Shown here in pieces: positions 46,481 to 55,786 of a stretch of DNA of 64,000 nt. Origin of the DNA: Deltaproteobacteria bacterium (GTDB lineage: Bacteria > Myxococcota_A > Polyangia > Polyangiales > JADJMO01); NCBI GenBank assembly GCA_025363655.1, contig JANYDK010000071.1:186001-250000 (forward strand), in the 5' to 3' direction. The number at the start of each line of letters is the position of its first letter. Within the stretch, counting starts at the first letter, position 1. Below the pieces are notes generated by a model. That model saw only the letters and a program-made list of their open reading frames with translations, was not told where the DNA came from and made no database searches. Position numbers and translations under genes: made by a program.

Positions 46481-46915
46481 GGAGAGCCTGTCGACACCAG
46501 TCCCGCCACGGTTGCGTGCGTCAGCCGGTCCACTCGACGTGAGATTGCGCGAGGTCAAGCTGTCGTCTCCGGGGCGGATCTGGCGATGGACCGGGCGCGA
46601 GATGCGCTCGGACGAGTGGGTGCCAGCGGCGCATTGACCATGCGCACGACATCCATGCAAGCTGGCTCGGGCTTGCGGAGGCGCCGCCAAGTCACCCCTT
46701 AGGGTGATCGTCGTTCCTCGAATCCTGCCATCGCGCGCTGACTTCCAGCCATGATTCGCGATTGTCGAGACGTTCCGTCTCCGGTGCAGAAACGATCGAC
46801 CTGGTCTCGCCTGCGACCGTTCTCGCCCGTGATTTCCCGCGTCGTCCGAAGAACCGGCACCCCCTTGCGCCAGGACAGCTCGACAGCGCCGAACGTCCTC
46901 GGGTCCAATGCCCTC
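46481..46915. other. Intergenic region between the Cys-repeat gene and the DUF4253 gene
   Basis: 435 nt between divergent genes. The only clear structure is TCACCC-CTTA-GGGTGA at 46692-46707, an exact 6-bp inverted repeat, which could be an operator or a small hairpin. The frame of the DUF4253 gene is open from 46751, but that stretch does not look protein-like. No other gene was recognised. Confidence 0.5.
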
Positions 46916-47731
46916 ATGTCGCTCGTCCTCCCCAAGAAGCCCGGCGCCCTCCCCGCCACCAACGACGTGGTGCTCAGTGGCGTTCGTCTCCCGAAGGGTC
47001 TGCCGATATCACCTTTCGTCCAAGCCGGAGCCGCGAAGGCTGTGCCGGTAATTTGGGTCACCGATCGCAAGGAGCCCGACGTCGGCGGGCTCTGGCAGAA
47101 GATCGCCGCCGGGTTCGCGGAGCATGGGCTGTGGCCGCTGGTCCTCGACTCTCGCGACGATGGCGATCGTCCCTGGCTCGCGGGTGAGCTCGAGCCCTCG
47201 TCGTCGACCTCGCCCGATGGACACGATGCGCTCGCCTTCCTCGAAGGACGCTGGAACGACTGTGTTCCCGCCGAAGACGAAGGCCCGGAGGCGCTCGAAC
47301 GATTCGCGCCCTTCGGCCGCAATTTCCCGGGGCTTGCGGCGGCGGTCGCGGAGGTGACGAGCGCCGATGCGTTCGGCGAGACCACCGAGTCGTTGGAAGG
47401 TCAGCTCGGGCTCGTCGCCATCCGAAGGCCCGCCGACGTTCCGACGATCATTGGTTGGATGGGGCCCATCAACCACTTCGCCGACATGGGCGGACTCTCG
47501 GCCCTCTTGCGCTCGTGGGAAGATCGCTTCGGCGCGTACCTCGTCGGCATCGGCTTCGACACCCTGACGATCGCCGTGCAAAGGCCACCGACGACCGTCG
47601 AGGAAGCGATGGCCATCGCGGCAGAGCATTACGCAGCGTGTCCCGACAACATCGATCAGGGCATAGGCTCGATCGATGCTTATGCCGAAGAGCTGGTGGG
47701 ACTGACGAACTGGACGTTTTGGTGGGATTGA
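46916..47731 (+). CDS. DUF4253 domain-containing protein
   Basis: 271 residues. The C-terminal 110 residues carry the DUF4253 signature: PTIIGWMGPINHFADMGGLSALLRSWEDRFGAYLVGIGFDTLTIAVQRPPTTVEEAMAIAAEHYAACPDNIDQG in pieces, ending LTNWTFWWD. DUF4253 proteins are frequent in actinomycetes and myxobacteria, often next to polymorphic toxin or immunity genes, and resemble SUFU/Imm-type folds. The ATG at 46916 gives MSLVLPKKPGALPATND; upstream in-frame ATG at 46751 adds an unconvincing Arg-rich tail. Start choice is tentative. Confidence 0.8.
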   Translation: MSLVLPKKPGALPATNDVVLSGVRLPKGLPISPFVQAGAAKAVPVIWVTDRKEPDVGGLWQKIAAGFAEHGLWPLVLDSRDDGDRPWLAGELEPSSSTSPDGHDALAFLEGRWNDCVPAEDEGPEALERFAPFGRNFPGLAAAVAEVTSADAFGETTESLEGQLGLVAIRRPADVPTIIGWMGPINHFADMGGLSALLRSWEDRFGAYLVGIGFDTLTIAVQRPPTTVEEAMAIAAEHYAACPDNIDQGIGSIDAYAEELVGLTNWTFWWD

Positions 47732-47780
47732 GAGTGCTGTTGATCCACGTCGAACATCGTCGAGTGCGTGGCTCGCGGTC

Positions 47781-48776
47781 TCAATCCTTCGGATACAACC
47801 TCGGCCAGCCGAGCAGCGGCAACTCGCCGAAGACCGATCGCACGACGTCGGCCGCGCGCTCCATTCCGCCATCGCCGTCGGTGAGCACGACGACCGCCTC
47901 ACGACGCGCAATCGAGCCGACCACCAAGCTGCGCACGCCCGGGTTCGCGCCCCAATGGAAGAACCACTCGGGTTCCGCCAGCGCCATGCCGAGCCCGAAC
48001 GAGAGACGTCGCCCTTCGTCGACCGGCGTCGCCGATTGGAGCATCGCGCGCGTCACCGGATCGCCTGCGCCTCCGTCGAGGAAGAGTCGAACGAAGCTCG
48101 CGTAGTCGCTGGCCGTCGAGAGGAGCGACGTCGCGGCGTTCGGCGAGGCGACCGACGAAGGCAGCTCGCGACCGAGCACGTCGTGCCCGGACCGATGCGC
48201 GCGCGTGGGATCGAACGTCGACGTGTTCATCGGCGCGACCGCGAAAATCTCGTCGCGCACGAAGTCGTCGAGCGAGCGACCGAGTCGCGATTCGAGGGCG
48301 CGTTGCAAGAGTCGATAGGCCTCACCCGAATAGCCGAACGAAGCTCCCGGCTCGCCGACGAACGACAGCGGCGCGCGGTGCGACCAGTTGGGGAGACCGG
48401 AACGGTGCGATAAAATGAGCCTCGGCGTCAGTTTGGCGAGGCGCGCGTCGTCGAAGGCATCGACCACTCCGTCGAGCCGATCGTGTCGATAGGGCGGCGG
48501 CGCGATCGACGGCATGGGCGCATCGAGATCGAGGACGCCTGCACTTGCTGCGCGGACGACGGCGCGCGCGAAGACCGGCTTTCCGAGCGACGCGACTTCG
48601 ACGAGTGTGTCGCGCCCGAGCTCGCCGCGCGACTCGAACGACGTGGATGGGCCGCGCAAGATGGCGACGGCCATGCCCGGAACGCGCGCACGCATCTTCG
48701 ACCGCCGTCTCCGACAACCGATCGCGAGCACGGCAGCGCTGGCGAGAAACGCGCGACGACTCGCGTCAATCGCCAT
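47781..48776 (-). CDS. Serine hydrolase, beta-lactamase/penicillin-binding protein family (lipoprotein)
   Basis: 331 residues. The N-terminus SRRAFLASAAVLAIGC has a twin-Arg-like start and a lipobox Cys, so it is probably exported. Ser63-x-x-Lys66 lies in EVASLGKPVFA (SxxK), and GYSGEAY takes the position of the YxN motif with Gly instead of Asn, suggesting an esterase or D-aminopeptidase rather than a true beta-lactamase. The C-terminal part ends with FHWGANPGVRS, corresponding to the HxG/KTG-like motif. It overlaps the upstream gene's stop by 11 nt and is the last gene of a four-gene operon (54-53-52-51 kb region). Confidence 0.88.
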   Translation of the reverse strand: MAIDASRRAFLASAAVLAIGCRRRRSKMRARVPGMAVAILRGPSTSFESRGELGRDTLVEVASLGKPVFARAVVRAASAGVLDLDAPMPSIAPPPYRHDRLDGVVDAFDDARLAKLTPRLILSHRSGLPNWSHRAPLSFVGEPGASFGYSGEAYRLLQRALESRLGRSLDDFVRDEIFAVAPMNTSTFDPTRAHRSGHDVLGRELPSSVASPNAATSLLSTASDYASFVRLFLDGGAGDPVTRAMLQSATPVDEGRRLSFGLGMALAEPEWFFHWGANPGVRSLVVGSIARREAVVVLTDGDGGMERAADVVRSVFGELPLLGWPRLYPKD

Positions 48777-49713
48777 CGAGCCCCGCCTCTGCCGCCTTCT
48801 CTTCGAGATACGCATTCGCGACGTCACGTCCGACGAAATCGCTGAAGTCGACCTCCTGCGCCTTGCGCGGATCGTGGGGCTTGGTCGTCACCAACGTCAT
48901 GTGCATGCACCATCCCGCGCCGCGCTCGCAGCCGGAGTCGCTCACCAGCTGTCGAAAATATCCGCCGGCCTTCGCGTATTTCAGCCCCGCGCGGCGCATC
49001 TTCTCGTCCTCGTGCGAAGCGGTCGCGATCGCGCCGTCGTACGCGCCGACGAAATAGGCACGACGAAGCCGACCGACGATCGCCATGCCGAGGCTGCCCT
49101 CTTCGCCGTCGAGATCGAAATAGACGATTCGTCCGAGCGTGGTCTCCAAAGGGTCTCCGCCGTTCGCGAGACGAGCGAAGAGCTCGCTAGCGACGAGCGC
49201 ACCACTCGAATGCGCGACCCCGACGATGAACTTGGTCTTCGCCGAGACGATGGGCACGATCGCCGCCGCGAGCTTCTCGGTGCCCAGCTCCTTGTCGCGA
49301 TAGAGAGGGTGCTTCGGTCCTTGCACTGCCCAGATCCAACGGACCCCGCGCTTCTCGAGCGACGCGCGATAGAGGGCTGTCGCCCAGATTTCCGCCGACT
49401 CGAGCGACACTTTCCAACCGGCCCACGCCACGAGGACGTTCTCCCCACGGGGATTCTCGGTGTCCTTGCGCGCGATGCCGACGCCGATGCCGTCACCGGT
49501 CTCCCACGGAATCGTGTCGACGTCGGGAACACTCGGCGACGGCGCGGTCGACGCAGAAGGAATCGGTGCCGAAATCGCGGCCGCTGCGGAAGAACTGGAA
49601 GCAGAGATCGAAGTCGAAGCCGAGCTCGCCGGTGACGGCCCACTGTCGCGTTCACCTTTCGAGCATGCCGCCACGAGGGTCGCGAGCACGAGCACGAATC
49701 GCCGACTCGTCAC
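48766..49713 (-). CDS. Lipoprotein of unknown function, alpha/beta-hydrolase-like
   Basis: 315 residues starting with GTG at 49713, which overlaps the decarboxylase stop (GTGA). The signal VTSRRFVLVLATLVAAC leads to a lipobox Cys; a Ser/Ala/Pro linker follows to about residue 65. Later parts have a Rossmann-like pattern with IVGVAHSSGALVASELFARL, an A-x-S-x-G elbow like that of hydrolases, and CERGAGWCMHMTLV near the end. The true nucleophile and a family name are uncertain. It lies between the PLP decarboxylase and the serine hydrolase, with overlapping coding ends on both sides, so the three are co-expressed. Confidence 0.72.
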   Translation of the reverse strand: MTSRRFVLVLATLVAACSKGERDSGPSPASSASTSISASSSSAAAAISAPIPSASTAPSPSVPDVDTIPWETGDGIGVGIARKDTENPRGENVLVAWAGWKVSLESAEIWATALYRASLEKRGVRWIWAVQGPKHPLYRDKELGTEKLAAAIVPIVSAKTKFIVGVAHSSGALVASELFARLANGGDPLETTLGRIVYFDLDGEEGSLGMAIVGRLRRAYFVGAYDGAIATASHEDEKMRRAGLKYAKAGGYFRQLVSDSGCERGAGWCMHMTLVTTKPHDPRKAQEVDFSDFVGRDVANAYLEEKAAEAGLDGD

Positions 49714-51176
49714 CGCGCGTACTCTCGAAGCAGCTCCTCGAGGCTCGTCCGCACGTCTTCCACGCAAACGTCGATGCGATCACGATGCGTTCGGAACGAG
49801 AGCACGCACGCGCGCAAGAGAAACATCGGCGCCGCATCGGTCGCGCGGCGGACCTTCACGCCGGTCAGCAACACCCGTTGCTTGCCGCCGATCGCCTTCA
49901 CCAGCTTGCGATTGAAGACATCGAGCGCCTCACCTTCGAGCCCCGGCGGACGCGCACGAAAGGCGAGCAAGGAGAGCTCTGGCTCGGCGACGATTTCGAT
50001 GTGCGGAATGGCCCGTAACGCGTCGGCGAGCGTGCGCGCGAGATCGAGCTTCTCGTCGAGCGCCTCCCGAAAGACGCCCGCGCCGTGCATCTTCAAAGGG
50101 AGCCAGACCCGCAATCCGCGAACGTCGCGCGAGAGCTCGGGTGAGAGATCGCAGAAGTCGACGAGGTCGTCGTCGGTCTGCATGGTCGGCATGTACGAAG
50201 CGCTGACCGCGTGCGTGCGACGTAACGCCCCCTGATCGCGCACCACCAGACATCCCGTTCCATACGGTAGAAATAGGCTCTTGTGTGGATCGAGGGTCAC
50301 CGAGTCGGCGTGCTCGATGCCCTTCAACGCCGCCCTTCCGCGATCGGTCAGCGCGAAGAATCCTCCATACGCTGCGTCGACGTGAAACCAAACCCGCGCC
50401 ACGCGGGCGACCTCGGCGATCGCTTCGAGATCGTCGACTGCCCCCGTCCCCGTCGTCCCCGCGCTGGCCACGACGAGAAACGGCTCCAGCCCCCGCGCGC
50501 GGTCTTCCTCGATCGCCGCCGCCAGGATCTCCGGAGGTAGACGAAAGCGCGCATCGGCCCGAATCGCCCGCACACGCTCTTCCGGAAAACCGGCGATGAG
50601 CGCCGCCTTGGCCACCGAGTGATGCGCCTCCGACGACGTGTAGATGACCCCCTCGAGGAACGCCGGCGGCAAGCGCTCCCGACGCGCCGTCACCACCGCG
50701 ATCAGATTCGCCAGCGAGCCGCCGCTGGTGAGCACCCCGCCCGATCCTTCCGGGAGCCCCAACATCGCGCAAAACCACGCGATGACATTGGCCTCGAGCG
50801 CCACCAGCCCCGGCGCCGCCATCCACACACCGACATATCGATTCGTCGCGTCCGCGATCAAGTCGGCGACGGCGGCGTGGAAGATTCCACCCCCAGGGAT
50901 GTAGGCGAGATATCCAGGTGATGCGGTGTTGAGGCTGGCGGGGATGACGCGGTGGAAGAGGAGGGAGAGGAGCTTTTCGAAGTCGGTGCCTTGCTCGGGC
51001 ATCGGCTCGCGGAGGGAGCGGGCGAGCCGGCGACTGCCGCGGGTGCCGCGCATGGGTTGGGTGGGGAGGGATTCGAGGTGCGGGATGATGCGGTCCATGG
51101 CGGCCGAGATCATGAGGCGCATGGTTTCGGGGGGGAGCTCGAGGGGAGACGGGGGCATCGCCGGGGATAGTGACAT
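49710..51176 (-). CDS. Group II PLP-dependent decarboxylase (aromatic amino acid decarboxylase-like)
   Basis: 488 residues. Landmarks: GYLAYIPGGG and LTSGGSLANLIAV (cofactor phosphate region), TSSEAHHSVAKA (stacking His), SAGTTGTGAVD, HVDAAYGG (Asp contacting the pyridine nitrogen), and Lys299 in LDPHKSLFLPYGTG, the Schiff-base Lys. This is the group II decarboxylase pattern shared by aromatic amino acid, glutamate and histidine decarboxylases; substrate choice is not readable. ATG 51176 or 51158 may be the start. It follows the methyltransferase gene by 22 nt and overlaps the next gene (GTGA). Confidence 0.93.
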   Translation of the reverse strand: MSLSPAMPPSPLELPPETMRLMISAAMDRIIPHLESLPTQPMRGTRGSRRLARSLREPMPEQGTDFEKLLSLLFHRVIPASLNTASPGYLAYIPGGGIFHAAVADLIADATNRYVGVWMAAPGLVALEANVIAWFCAMLGLPEGSGGVLTSGGSLANLIAVVTARRERLPPAFLEGVIYTSSEAHHSVAKAALIAGFPEERVRAIRADARFRLPPEILAAAIEEDRARGLEPFLVVASAGTTGTGAVDDLEAIAEVARVARVWFHVDAAYGGFFALTDRGRAALKGIEHADSVTLDPHKSLFLPYGTGCLVVRDQGALRRTHAVSASYMPTMQTDDDLVDFCDLSPELSRDVRGLRVWLPLKMHGAGVFREALDEKLDLARTLADALRAIPHIEIVAEPELSLLAFRARPPGLEGEALDVFNRKLVKAIGGKQRVLLTGVKVRRATDAAPMFLLRACVLSFRTHRDRIDVCVEDVRTSLEELLREYAR

Positions 51177-51198
51177 GAGGGCGCAGGTGCGGGTGTGG

Positions 51199-51795
51199 CT
51201 ACGCCGCCTTCCGCGCCACGAACCACGCAAACTGCCCCACCAACTCCTCACTCGTCTCCACGACGAGCCCCGCCTCCTCCAGCCCTCGCGCGAACATCGG
51301 CCGATCGAATCGATCTTCCATCGGATGCTCCAGAAGCCGGCTCCACAGCGGGTGATGGATGAAGCTCGCCAGTACCTCTTCCGCGTAGAAGCGCCCCCCG
51401 GGTCGCAAGACGCGATGCACTTCACGCAGCGCTGCGCGCCAATCGGAGATGTGATGGATGATCGCGAAATCGAAGACTGCGTCGTACGTGCCGTCAGCGG
51501 CGTCGATGTGCGTGGCATCGCCGATCCAGATTCGCGCCTTCGCCCCGCGTGATTCGAGACGCTCTCGCGCGCGGCGGACCATGTCGGGATCGAGATCGAA
51601 GGCGTCGACGCGCTCGGCGCCGAAGCGATCGAGGATGATTCCGGCGCCGATGCCACGACCACATCCGACCTCGAGCGCGCGCCCGCCGTTCATCGCGCCA
51701 CCCATTCGAAGAAGCCGCCCCGCCTCGTAATTCCGCTGCAGAGCGGCGCGGACGGGGTTGTTCATGAGGGCCTTCTCGAGGGTGTTGAGCAGCAT
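51199..51795 (-). CDS. Class I SAM-dependent methyltransferase
   Basis: 198 residues. LNTLEKALMNNPVRAALQRNYEA is a family-specific N-terminus; the SAM loop is LEVGCGRGIGAGI, followed by DAFDLDPDMV, IGDATHID and DFAIIHHISDWRAALREVHRVLRPGGRFYAEE in pieces. It methylates a small molecule of unknown identity. ATG at 51795 is preferred since it keeps the family N-terminus; the frame is open further upstream to 51939. It is the first gene of the operon with the PLP decarboxylase (22-nt gap). A decarboxylase plus methyltransferase pair suggests conversion of an amino acid to an N- or O-methylated amine. Confidence 0.9.
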   Translation of the reverse strand: MLLNTLEKALMNNPVRAALQRNYEAGRLLRMGGAMNGGRALEVGCGRGIGAGIILDRFGAERVDAFDLDPDMVRRARERLESRGAKARIWIGDATHIDAADGTYDAVFDFAIIHHISDWRAALREVHRVLRPGGRFYAEEVLASFIHHPLWSRLLEHPMEDRFDRPMFARGLEEAGLVVETSEELVGQFAWFVARKAA

Positions 51796-51907
51796 CCGCA
51801 AAAGATGGTGACGAAGCGCCCATCTCGCCACTCGCTTCCCTCGAAGCGATCGTTCGATGCGCGAAAGCGCTGTAATTCTCGCTCGTTGCGCGCGCGAAGA
51901 ACGCTCT

Positions 51908-52879
51908 TCAGTGCGACAGCTCGTAAACGACCAGGTCATCGTTGTAGGCCTCGCCGTGATCCATCAGCGGCGGCGCGTAGAGTCCGAAGTGTGCCTGCGT
52001 CAGCCCACCGACCCATTTCAACCCACATAGCTTCTCGGCGTCTTCGATCTTCGCGCCGTCCCAACCCGACAAGCAGGGCGGCCAAAGGCTCTTGTCGACC
52101 GCGGTGGGATCGAGGCGCGGATCGAACGTCGCCGCGGAGACCAGCACGCCATCCTGAAAGGCCTGCACGTAAGGACTCTCGTGCGCGTTGTCGCTCGAGT
52201 AGTCGACGAAGAGGCTCAGCCTCACCCATGTTTTCTGCGGAAATACGAGCGTCTTCGTTTGGAAGATGTCGTGCACCGACTGCCCCTGCTTCGGGACGTG
52301 CATGAGATACACGTGCCCGTCGGCGTCGACGTTCAAGTTGTAGACGCGGCCCCAGACGTCGTCGCCGTACGAACAGAGCGTGGCGAAGCTGAACCAGTCG
52401 CGATCGGTGCCGAGCTGCGGAGTCGCATCGAGCCAGACGCTGAGCTCGACGAGGACGCGGCCCTGAAAGGCGCCGAGCGGTGTGCGTTGAAATTGAAACG
52501 TCGGATACGCGCGATGATTGGTGTTGGTCCCGGCGACGACCTCGTTCACGCCCTTCATCCAGCCATGATGGGCGCGCTTCCCCGAGAGCACGCGCGCCTC
52601 GGAGAGCTCGCCGTAGCTGGTTCCGAGGTAAGGCGAGGGCACGACGAAGCTGCCGAAGAAGTCGCCAGGGTCCTCGAACCCAGTGCGGTAGACGCGCGAA
52701 ATGCGAAAGTCGTCGGTCCCGATCAACGATGCGACGTGCGTATGCTCGGCGTCGAAAGCAGCTGGCGTAGCGGTGTCGCTCGCGTCCGTCGGCTCGGAAG
52801 TGCTCGTGTCGGGTCGACTCGGATCGGTCGAGCTGGGCGAGCAGCTGCAGACGAGCAGCATCGTCAGCATCACGTGGCG
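51908..52879 (-). CDS. Hypothetical lipoprotein, beta-sandwich type
   Basis: 323 residues from GTG 52879, which gives the basic start and lipobox VRHVMLTMLLVCSC; an ATG at 52870 is an alternative. After a Ser/Asp/Thr linker the protein looks like an all-beta jelly-roll: GFEDPGDFFGSFVVPSPYLG, RVLVELSVWLDATPQLG, SFATLCSYGDDVWGRVYNLNVDADGHVYL, KTWVRLSLFVDYS, WVGGLTQAHFGLYAPPL. This resembles concanavalin-like or polysaccharide-lyase-like sandwiches, but no catalytic residues could be assigned. It precedes nothing on the same strand within 100 nt and is divergent from the nitrobindin-like gene. Confidence 0.72.
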   Translation of the reverse strand, partial: RHVMLTMLLVCSCSPSSTDPSRPDTSTSEPTDASDTATPAAFDAEHTHVASLIGTDDFRISRVYRTGFEDPGDFFGSFVVPSPYLGTSYGELSEARVLSGKRAHHGWMKGVNEVVAGTNTNHRAYPTFQFQRTPLGAFQGRVLVELSVWLDATPQLGTDRDWFSFATLCSYGDDVWGRVYNLNVDADGHVYLMHVPKQGQSVHDIFQTKTLVFPQKTWVRLSLFVDYSSDNAHESPYVQAFQDGVLVSAATFDPRLDPTAVDKSLWPPCLSGWDGAKIEDAEKLCGLKWVGGLTQAHFGLYAPPLMDHGEAYNDDLVVYELSH

Positions 52880-52938
52880 CACGAGAGAGAGTGTACCTCG
52901 CCAACCGCCGGCGTCCCCGTCTACACTACTGCCCCGCA

Positions 52939-53520
52939 ATGCCCATCGATCCACACCTCGGCCCGCTCGCGACGCTCCTCGGCACCTGGGAGGGCGAAAA
53001 AGGCACCGATCTCGCCCCTTCCGACAAAGCCGACGCCACCAACCGGCAGCTCGCGACGAGCAAATATCGCGAGCGCATGATCTTCGAACCGACCGGCCGC
53101 GTCGACAATCACGAACAGTCCATCTACGGCCTGCGCTACTCGAAGAAGGCGTGGCGCATCGGCTGCGAAGACGGCTTCCACGAAGAGGTCGGCTACTGGA
53201 TGTGGGATCCGGCGTCGGGCGTGCTCCTTCGCAGCTTCATGCCGCCGCGTGGAATGGCGGTCTTGGCCGGCGGCGTGGCGAAGGCGACCGATCGCGAATT
53301 CATCCTCGAAGCCAAGGCCGGCAGCGAGACCTTCGGCATCTGCTCGAGCCCCTTCCTCGACGCCGAGTTCAAGACCGTTCGCTACACCTCGGCGGTGCGC
53401 ATCCTCGACGAGGACTCATTCTCGTATGAAGAGCACACCTACTTGAAGATCAAGGGACGCGCGGAGATCTTCGACCATCACGACGAGAATACGATGCGAA
53501 GGGTGAACCTCACCCGCTAG
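52939..53520 (+). CDS. FABP-like nitrobindin-type heme-binding protein
   Basis: 193 residues. The N-terminus HLGPLATLLGTWEGEKG is the diagnostic first strand of the nitrobindin/THAP4-like beta-barrel family (GxWxGxG, formerly DUF1794), followed by YRERMIFEPTGRVDNHEQSIYGL and a long run of antiparallel strands ending YLKIKGRAEIFDHHDENTM. Some members bind heme through a C-terminal His; here HHD near residue 185 could serve. Cytoplasmic. ATG at 52939 gives MPIDPHLGPL. It ends 5 nt before the convergent TonB-receptor gene. Confidence 0.85.
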   Translation: MPIDPHLGPLATLLGTWEGEKGTDLAPSDKADATNRQLATSKYRERMIFEPTGRVDNHEQSIYGLRYSKKAWRIGCEDGFHEEVGYWMWDPASGVLLRSFMPPRGMAVLAGGVAKATDREFILEAKAGSETFGICSSPFLDAEFKTVRYTSAVRILDEDSFSYEEHTYLKIKGRAEIFDHHDENTMRRVNLTR

Positions 53521-53524
53521 CCCC

Positions 53525-55786
53525 TCACAGCGGCAGCGCATACTCCAACCCGAGCCCCACGCGGAATCGATCGACCGGAGCCGTTTCCAGCCGCGGCTGC
53601 TCCGGCGTCGCTACTTGGTTGATCCCCGCGACGTACGCGCCATGCGTCGCGAACGCGTAATTGGCAGTGAACCGATAGAGCAGCCCCGTCACTCCTGGGA
53701 AAGGCCCGCTCACGGTCGCGCGCAATTCGACTTGCGGCGTCGCATAGGGCACATGAATCGCGGGGTTGTCGTAGCCGCGATCGACGGGGCGTGAGCCCAT
53801 GAAGCGCGCGGCGAGGGCGAGGGTCGGGAGGCCGTCGCCGAGCTGGTAGGACACGCGCGCGTTGCCGAAGAATTGCGGTGCCACCGTGAGGGGAGTCGAG
53901 GGGCGGCTCTCGCCGAAGTTTCTCCGCGCGTAGGCGCTCGTGACTTGCACGGCATATCGCAGAGCGTCGATGCCGATGGCGCCTTCGTAGGCGGCGTTGA
54001 GGCCGAAATTGTCGATGGTCGAGACGTTGTGGTATTGCGAGACGAGGTTCGGGTCGGCGTCGGCGTTGAGCGCGCCGCTACGCTTCGCGGCCTCGACCGC
54101 CTCGAGGGGCGCCGTCTGCAAGTCGATGAGGTCGCGCCACCACGAGCGGAAGACGCCGAAGAGGACGCGCTGGACGCCGAACTTGTGCTCGATCGACGCT
54201 TCGATCGAGCGCACGGTCTCGGGGCGCAAGTTCGGTGAGGTGATCTGCGCGACCGGCTCGGAGTAGAAGAGCTCGTAAATCGTCGGCGTGCGGAAGGCCT
54301 CGGCATAGATGACCTTGAACGTCCCGCCCTTCCAGGTGGTGGCGGCGGCGGACACGCGCGGCGAGAGGCGACGGCCGAAGCGCTGATCGAAGTCACCACG
54401 CACACCCGCGCTCAAGTTGAGCCACCGGAGCGGCGAGAGCGTCTGCTGGAGGTAAATTGCGAGGAGGCTCTCGTCGCGGGAGTAGTGGTTGACGCTCCCG
54501 GGATTGTTGCCCGTCAGCTGGTCGACGTCGTCGATGAGCTGACCGACGTGCCGGACGCGACCGTCGAAGCCGAGCAAGGTGACGAAGCGTGAGTCGTTGT
54601 TCCAATCGGTCGAGAGCTGCATCTCGCTGCCGAGCCAGCGCGAGGCGCCGACGATGTGTCGATAGCAACCATTGACGATTCCCGGTGCACACCCGGCGGG
54701 GTCGCTGGTGTGGAGAAATTGCTGGAAGTCGTAGGCATCGGCGTAGAAGCGTTGGCTGAAAGAGGTCTTGGTCGAGACCTGGATTTGGTGGCGTACGTCG
54801 ACGTCGATCCAGCGGTCGAGCTCGTGGTTGTAGCTGTCGTCGTAGTCGCCGGAGGCCTGGTTGAATTTGTTGAGATAAGGCGTGGCGCGCGAATAGCTGG
54901 CGGCGCGGAGGTTCACTTCGAAGGAGCCGCTGACGAAGCGGAGATACCCCGTGGGGATACGCGTCCAATAGGTGTTGCTCGCGGGGGTGCCGCCCCAGGT
55001 GACCCCATCGGTCACCTGCGGTCCGAAGGCGAAGGTCGGCCCAGCTTGCGTGAAGTACTCGAGCTGGAAGGTGAGCTCCGACGGCGTCTTGCCGATCATG
55101 AACTCGTAGCCGAGGCCGGCGGCGATACGGAGCGAGCGCCCACTGTCGCGGAGGTAGTGGGGATTCCCAATCGGGCGGAGCTTCGCTTCGCGGCTCACCG
55201 GAGACGAGAATTCTCCTTCGGTGACGAGGTGCACGCCGGAGTAGTCCTTCGCTTTCTTGGTGATGATGTTGATGACGCCGAGCATCGCGTTCGAGCCGTA
55301 GAGCACCGAGCCCGGCCCGAGGATGACCTCGATGTGATCGATGAGCTCGAAGGGAATCGCCGCCCCGCGCTCGAAGTACGCGGTGCCGTCCCACGCTTCG
55401 TTGAGCGTGTGGCCGTTGACCAAGAGGAGCACGTGGTTGCCGAAGTCCGACGTCAGGAGCACGCCACGCGCGCCGACGTCGACCGAGTGGAGCGGATTGG
55501 AGGTGACCATCCCGAGCGAGAGGAAGTCGATCGCCTCGTCGAGCGAGTGGATGCCGTAGCGACGCATGTCCTCCGCGGTGATCGTCGTCGAGGTGGCGGG
55601 CGCGGCGGTGGCGGTCTCGGCCGACTTCGACGCGGTCGAGACCACCGGCTCGTCGAGGACGCCTTCGAGATCGAGCGTGTCGTCGGCCTTGGCGCGCGGT
55701 GACCACGCGAGCGCCCCGAGCGCGATCGCGAGCGCGAGCGCAATCCCGTGCGAGAACCTGCCTCTTGCCAGCTGCTGCGCGTTCAC
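53525..55786 (-). CDS. TonB-dependent outer-membrane receptor
   Basis: 753 residues starting with GTG. A signal peptide (about 1-34), then the plug domain (about 40-190; SVDVGARGVL, HVLLLVNGHTLNEAWDG, GPGSVLYGSNAMLGVINIITKKAKD, a TonB plug with NxxxGVxNI-like motif) and a 22-strand beta-barrel ending in LGLEYALPL, with a hydrophobic last strand though Leu rather than Phe at the C-terminus. It imports or senses an unknown ligand. Its GTG overlaps the stop of the YfiR-like gene (GTGA), so the pair is translationally coupled. Confidence 0.92.
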   Translation of the reverse strand: MNAQQLARGRFSHGIALALAIALGALAWSPRAKADDTLDLEGVLDEPVVSTASKSAETATAAPATSTTITAEDMRRYGIHSLDEAIDFLSLGMVTSNPLHSVDVGARGVLLTSDFGNHVLLLVNGHTLNEAWDGTAYFERGAAIPFELIDHIEVILGPGSVLYGSNAMLGVINIITKKAKDYSGVHLVTEGEFSSPVSREAKLRPIGNPHYLRDSGRSLRIAAGLGYEFMIGKTPSELTFQLEYFTQAGPTFAFGPQVTDGVTWGGTPASNTYWTRIPTGYLRFVSGSFEVNLRAASYSRATPYLNKFNQASGDYDDSYNHELDRWIDVDVRHQIQVSTKTSFSQRFYADAYDFQQFLHTSDPAGCAPGIVNGCYRHIVGASRWLGSEMQLSTDWNNDSRFVTLLGFDGRVRHVGQLIDDVDQLTGNNPGSVNHYSRDESLLAIYLQQTLSPLRWLNLSAGVRGDFDQRFGRRLSPRVSAAATTWKGGTFKVIYAEAFRTPTIYELFYSEPVAQITSPNLRPETVRSIEASIEHKFGVQRVLFGVFRSWWRDLIDLQTAPLEAVEAAKRSGALNADADPNLVSQYHNVSTIDNFGLNAAYEGAIGIDALRYAVQVTSAYARRNFGESRPSTPLTVAPQFFGNARVSYQLGDGLPTLALAARFMGSRPVDRGYDNPAIHVPYATPQVELRATVSGPFPGVTGLLYRFTANYAFATHGAYVAGINQVATPEQPRLETAPVDRFRVGLGLEYALPL

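Noticed and set aside
46692-46707. TCACCC-CTTA-GGGTGA as terminator
   Set aside because: No T-run on either strand and it sits upstream of both divergent genes; kept only as a possible operator.
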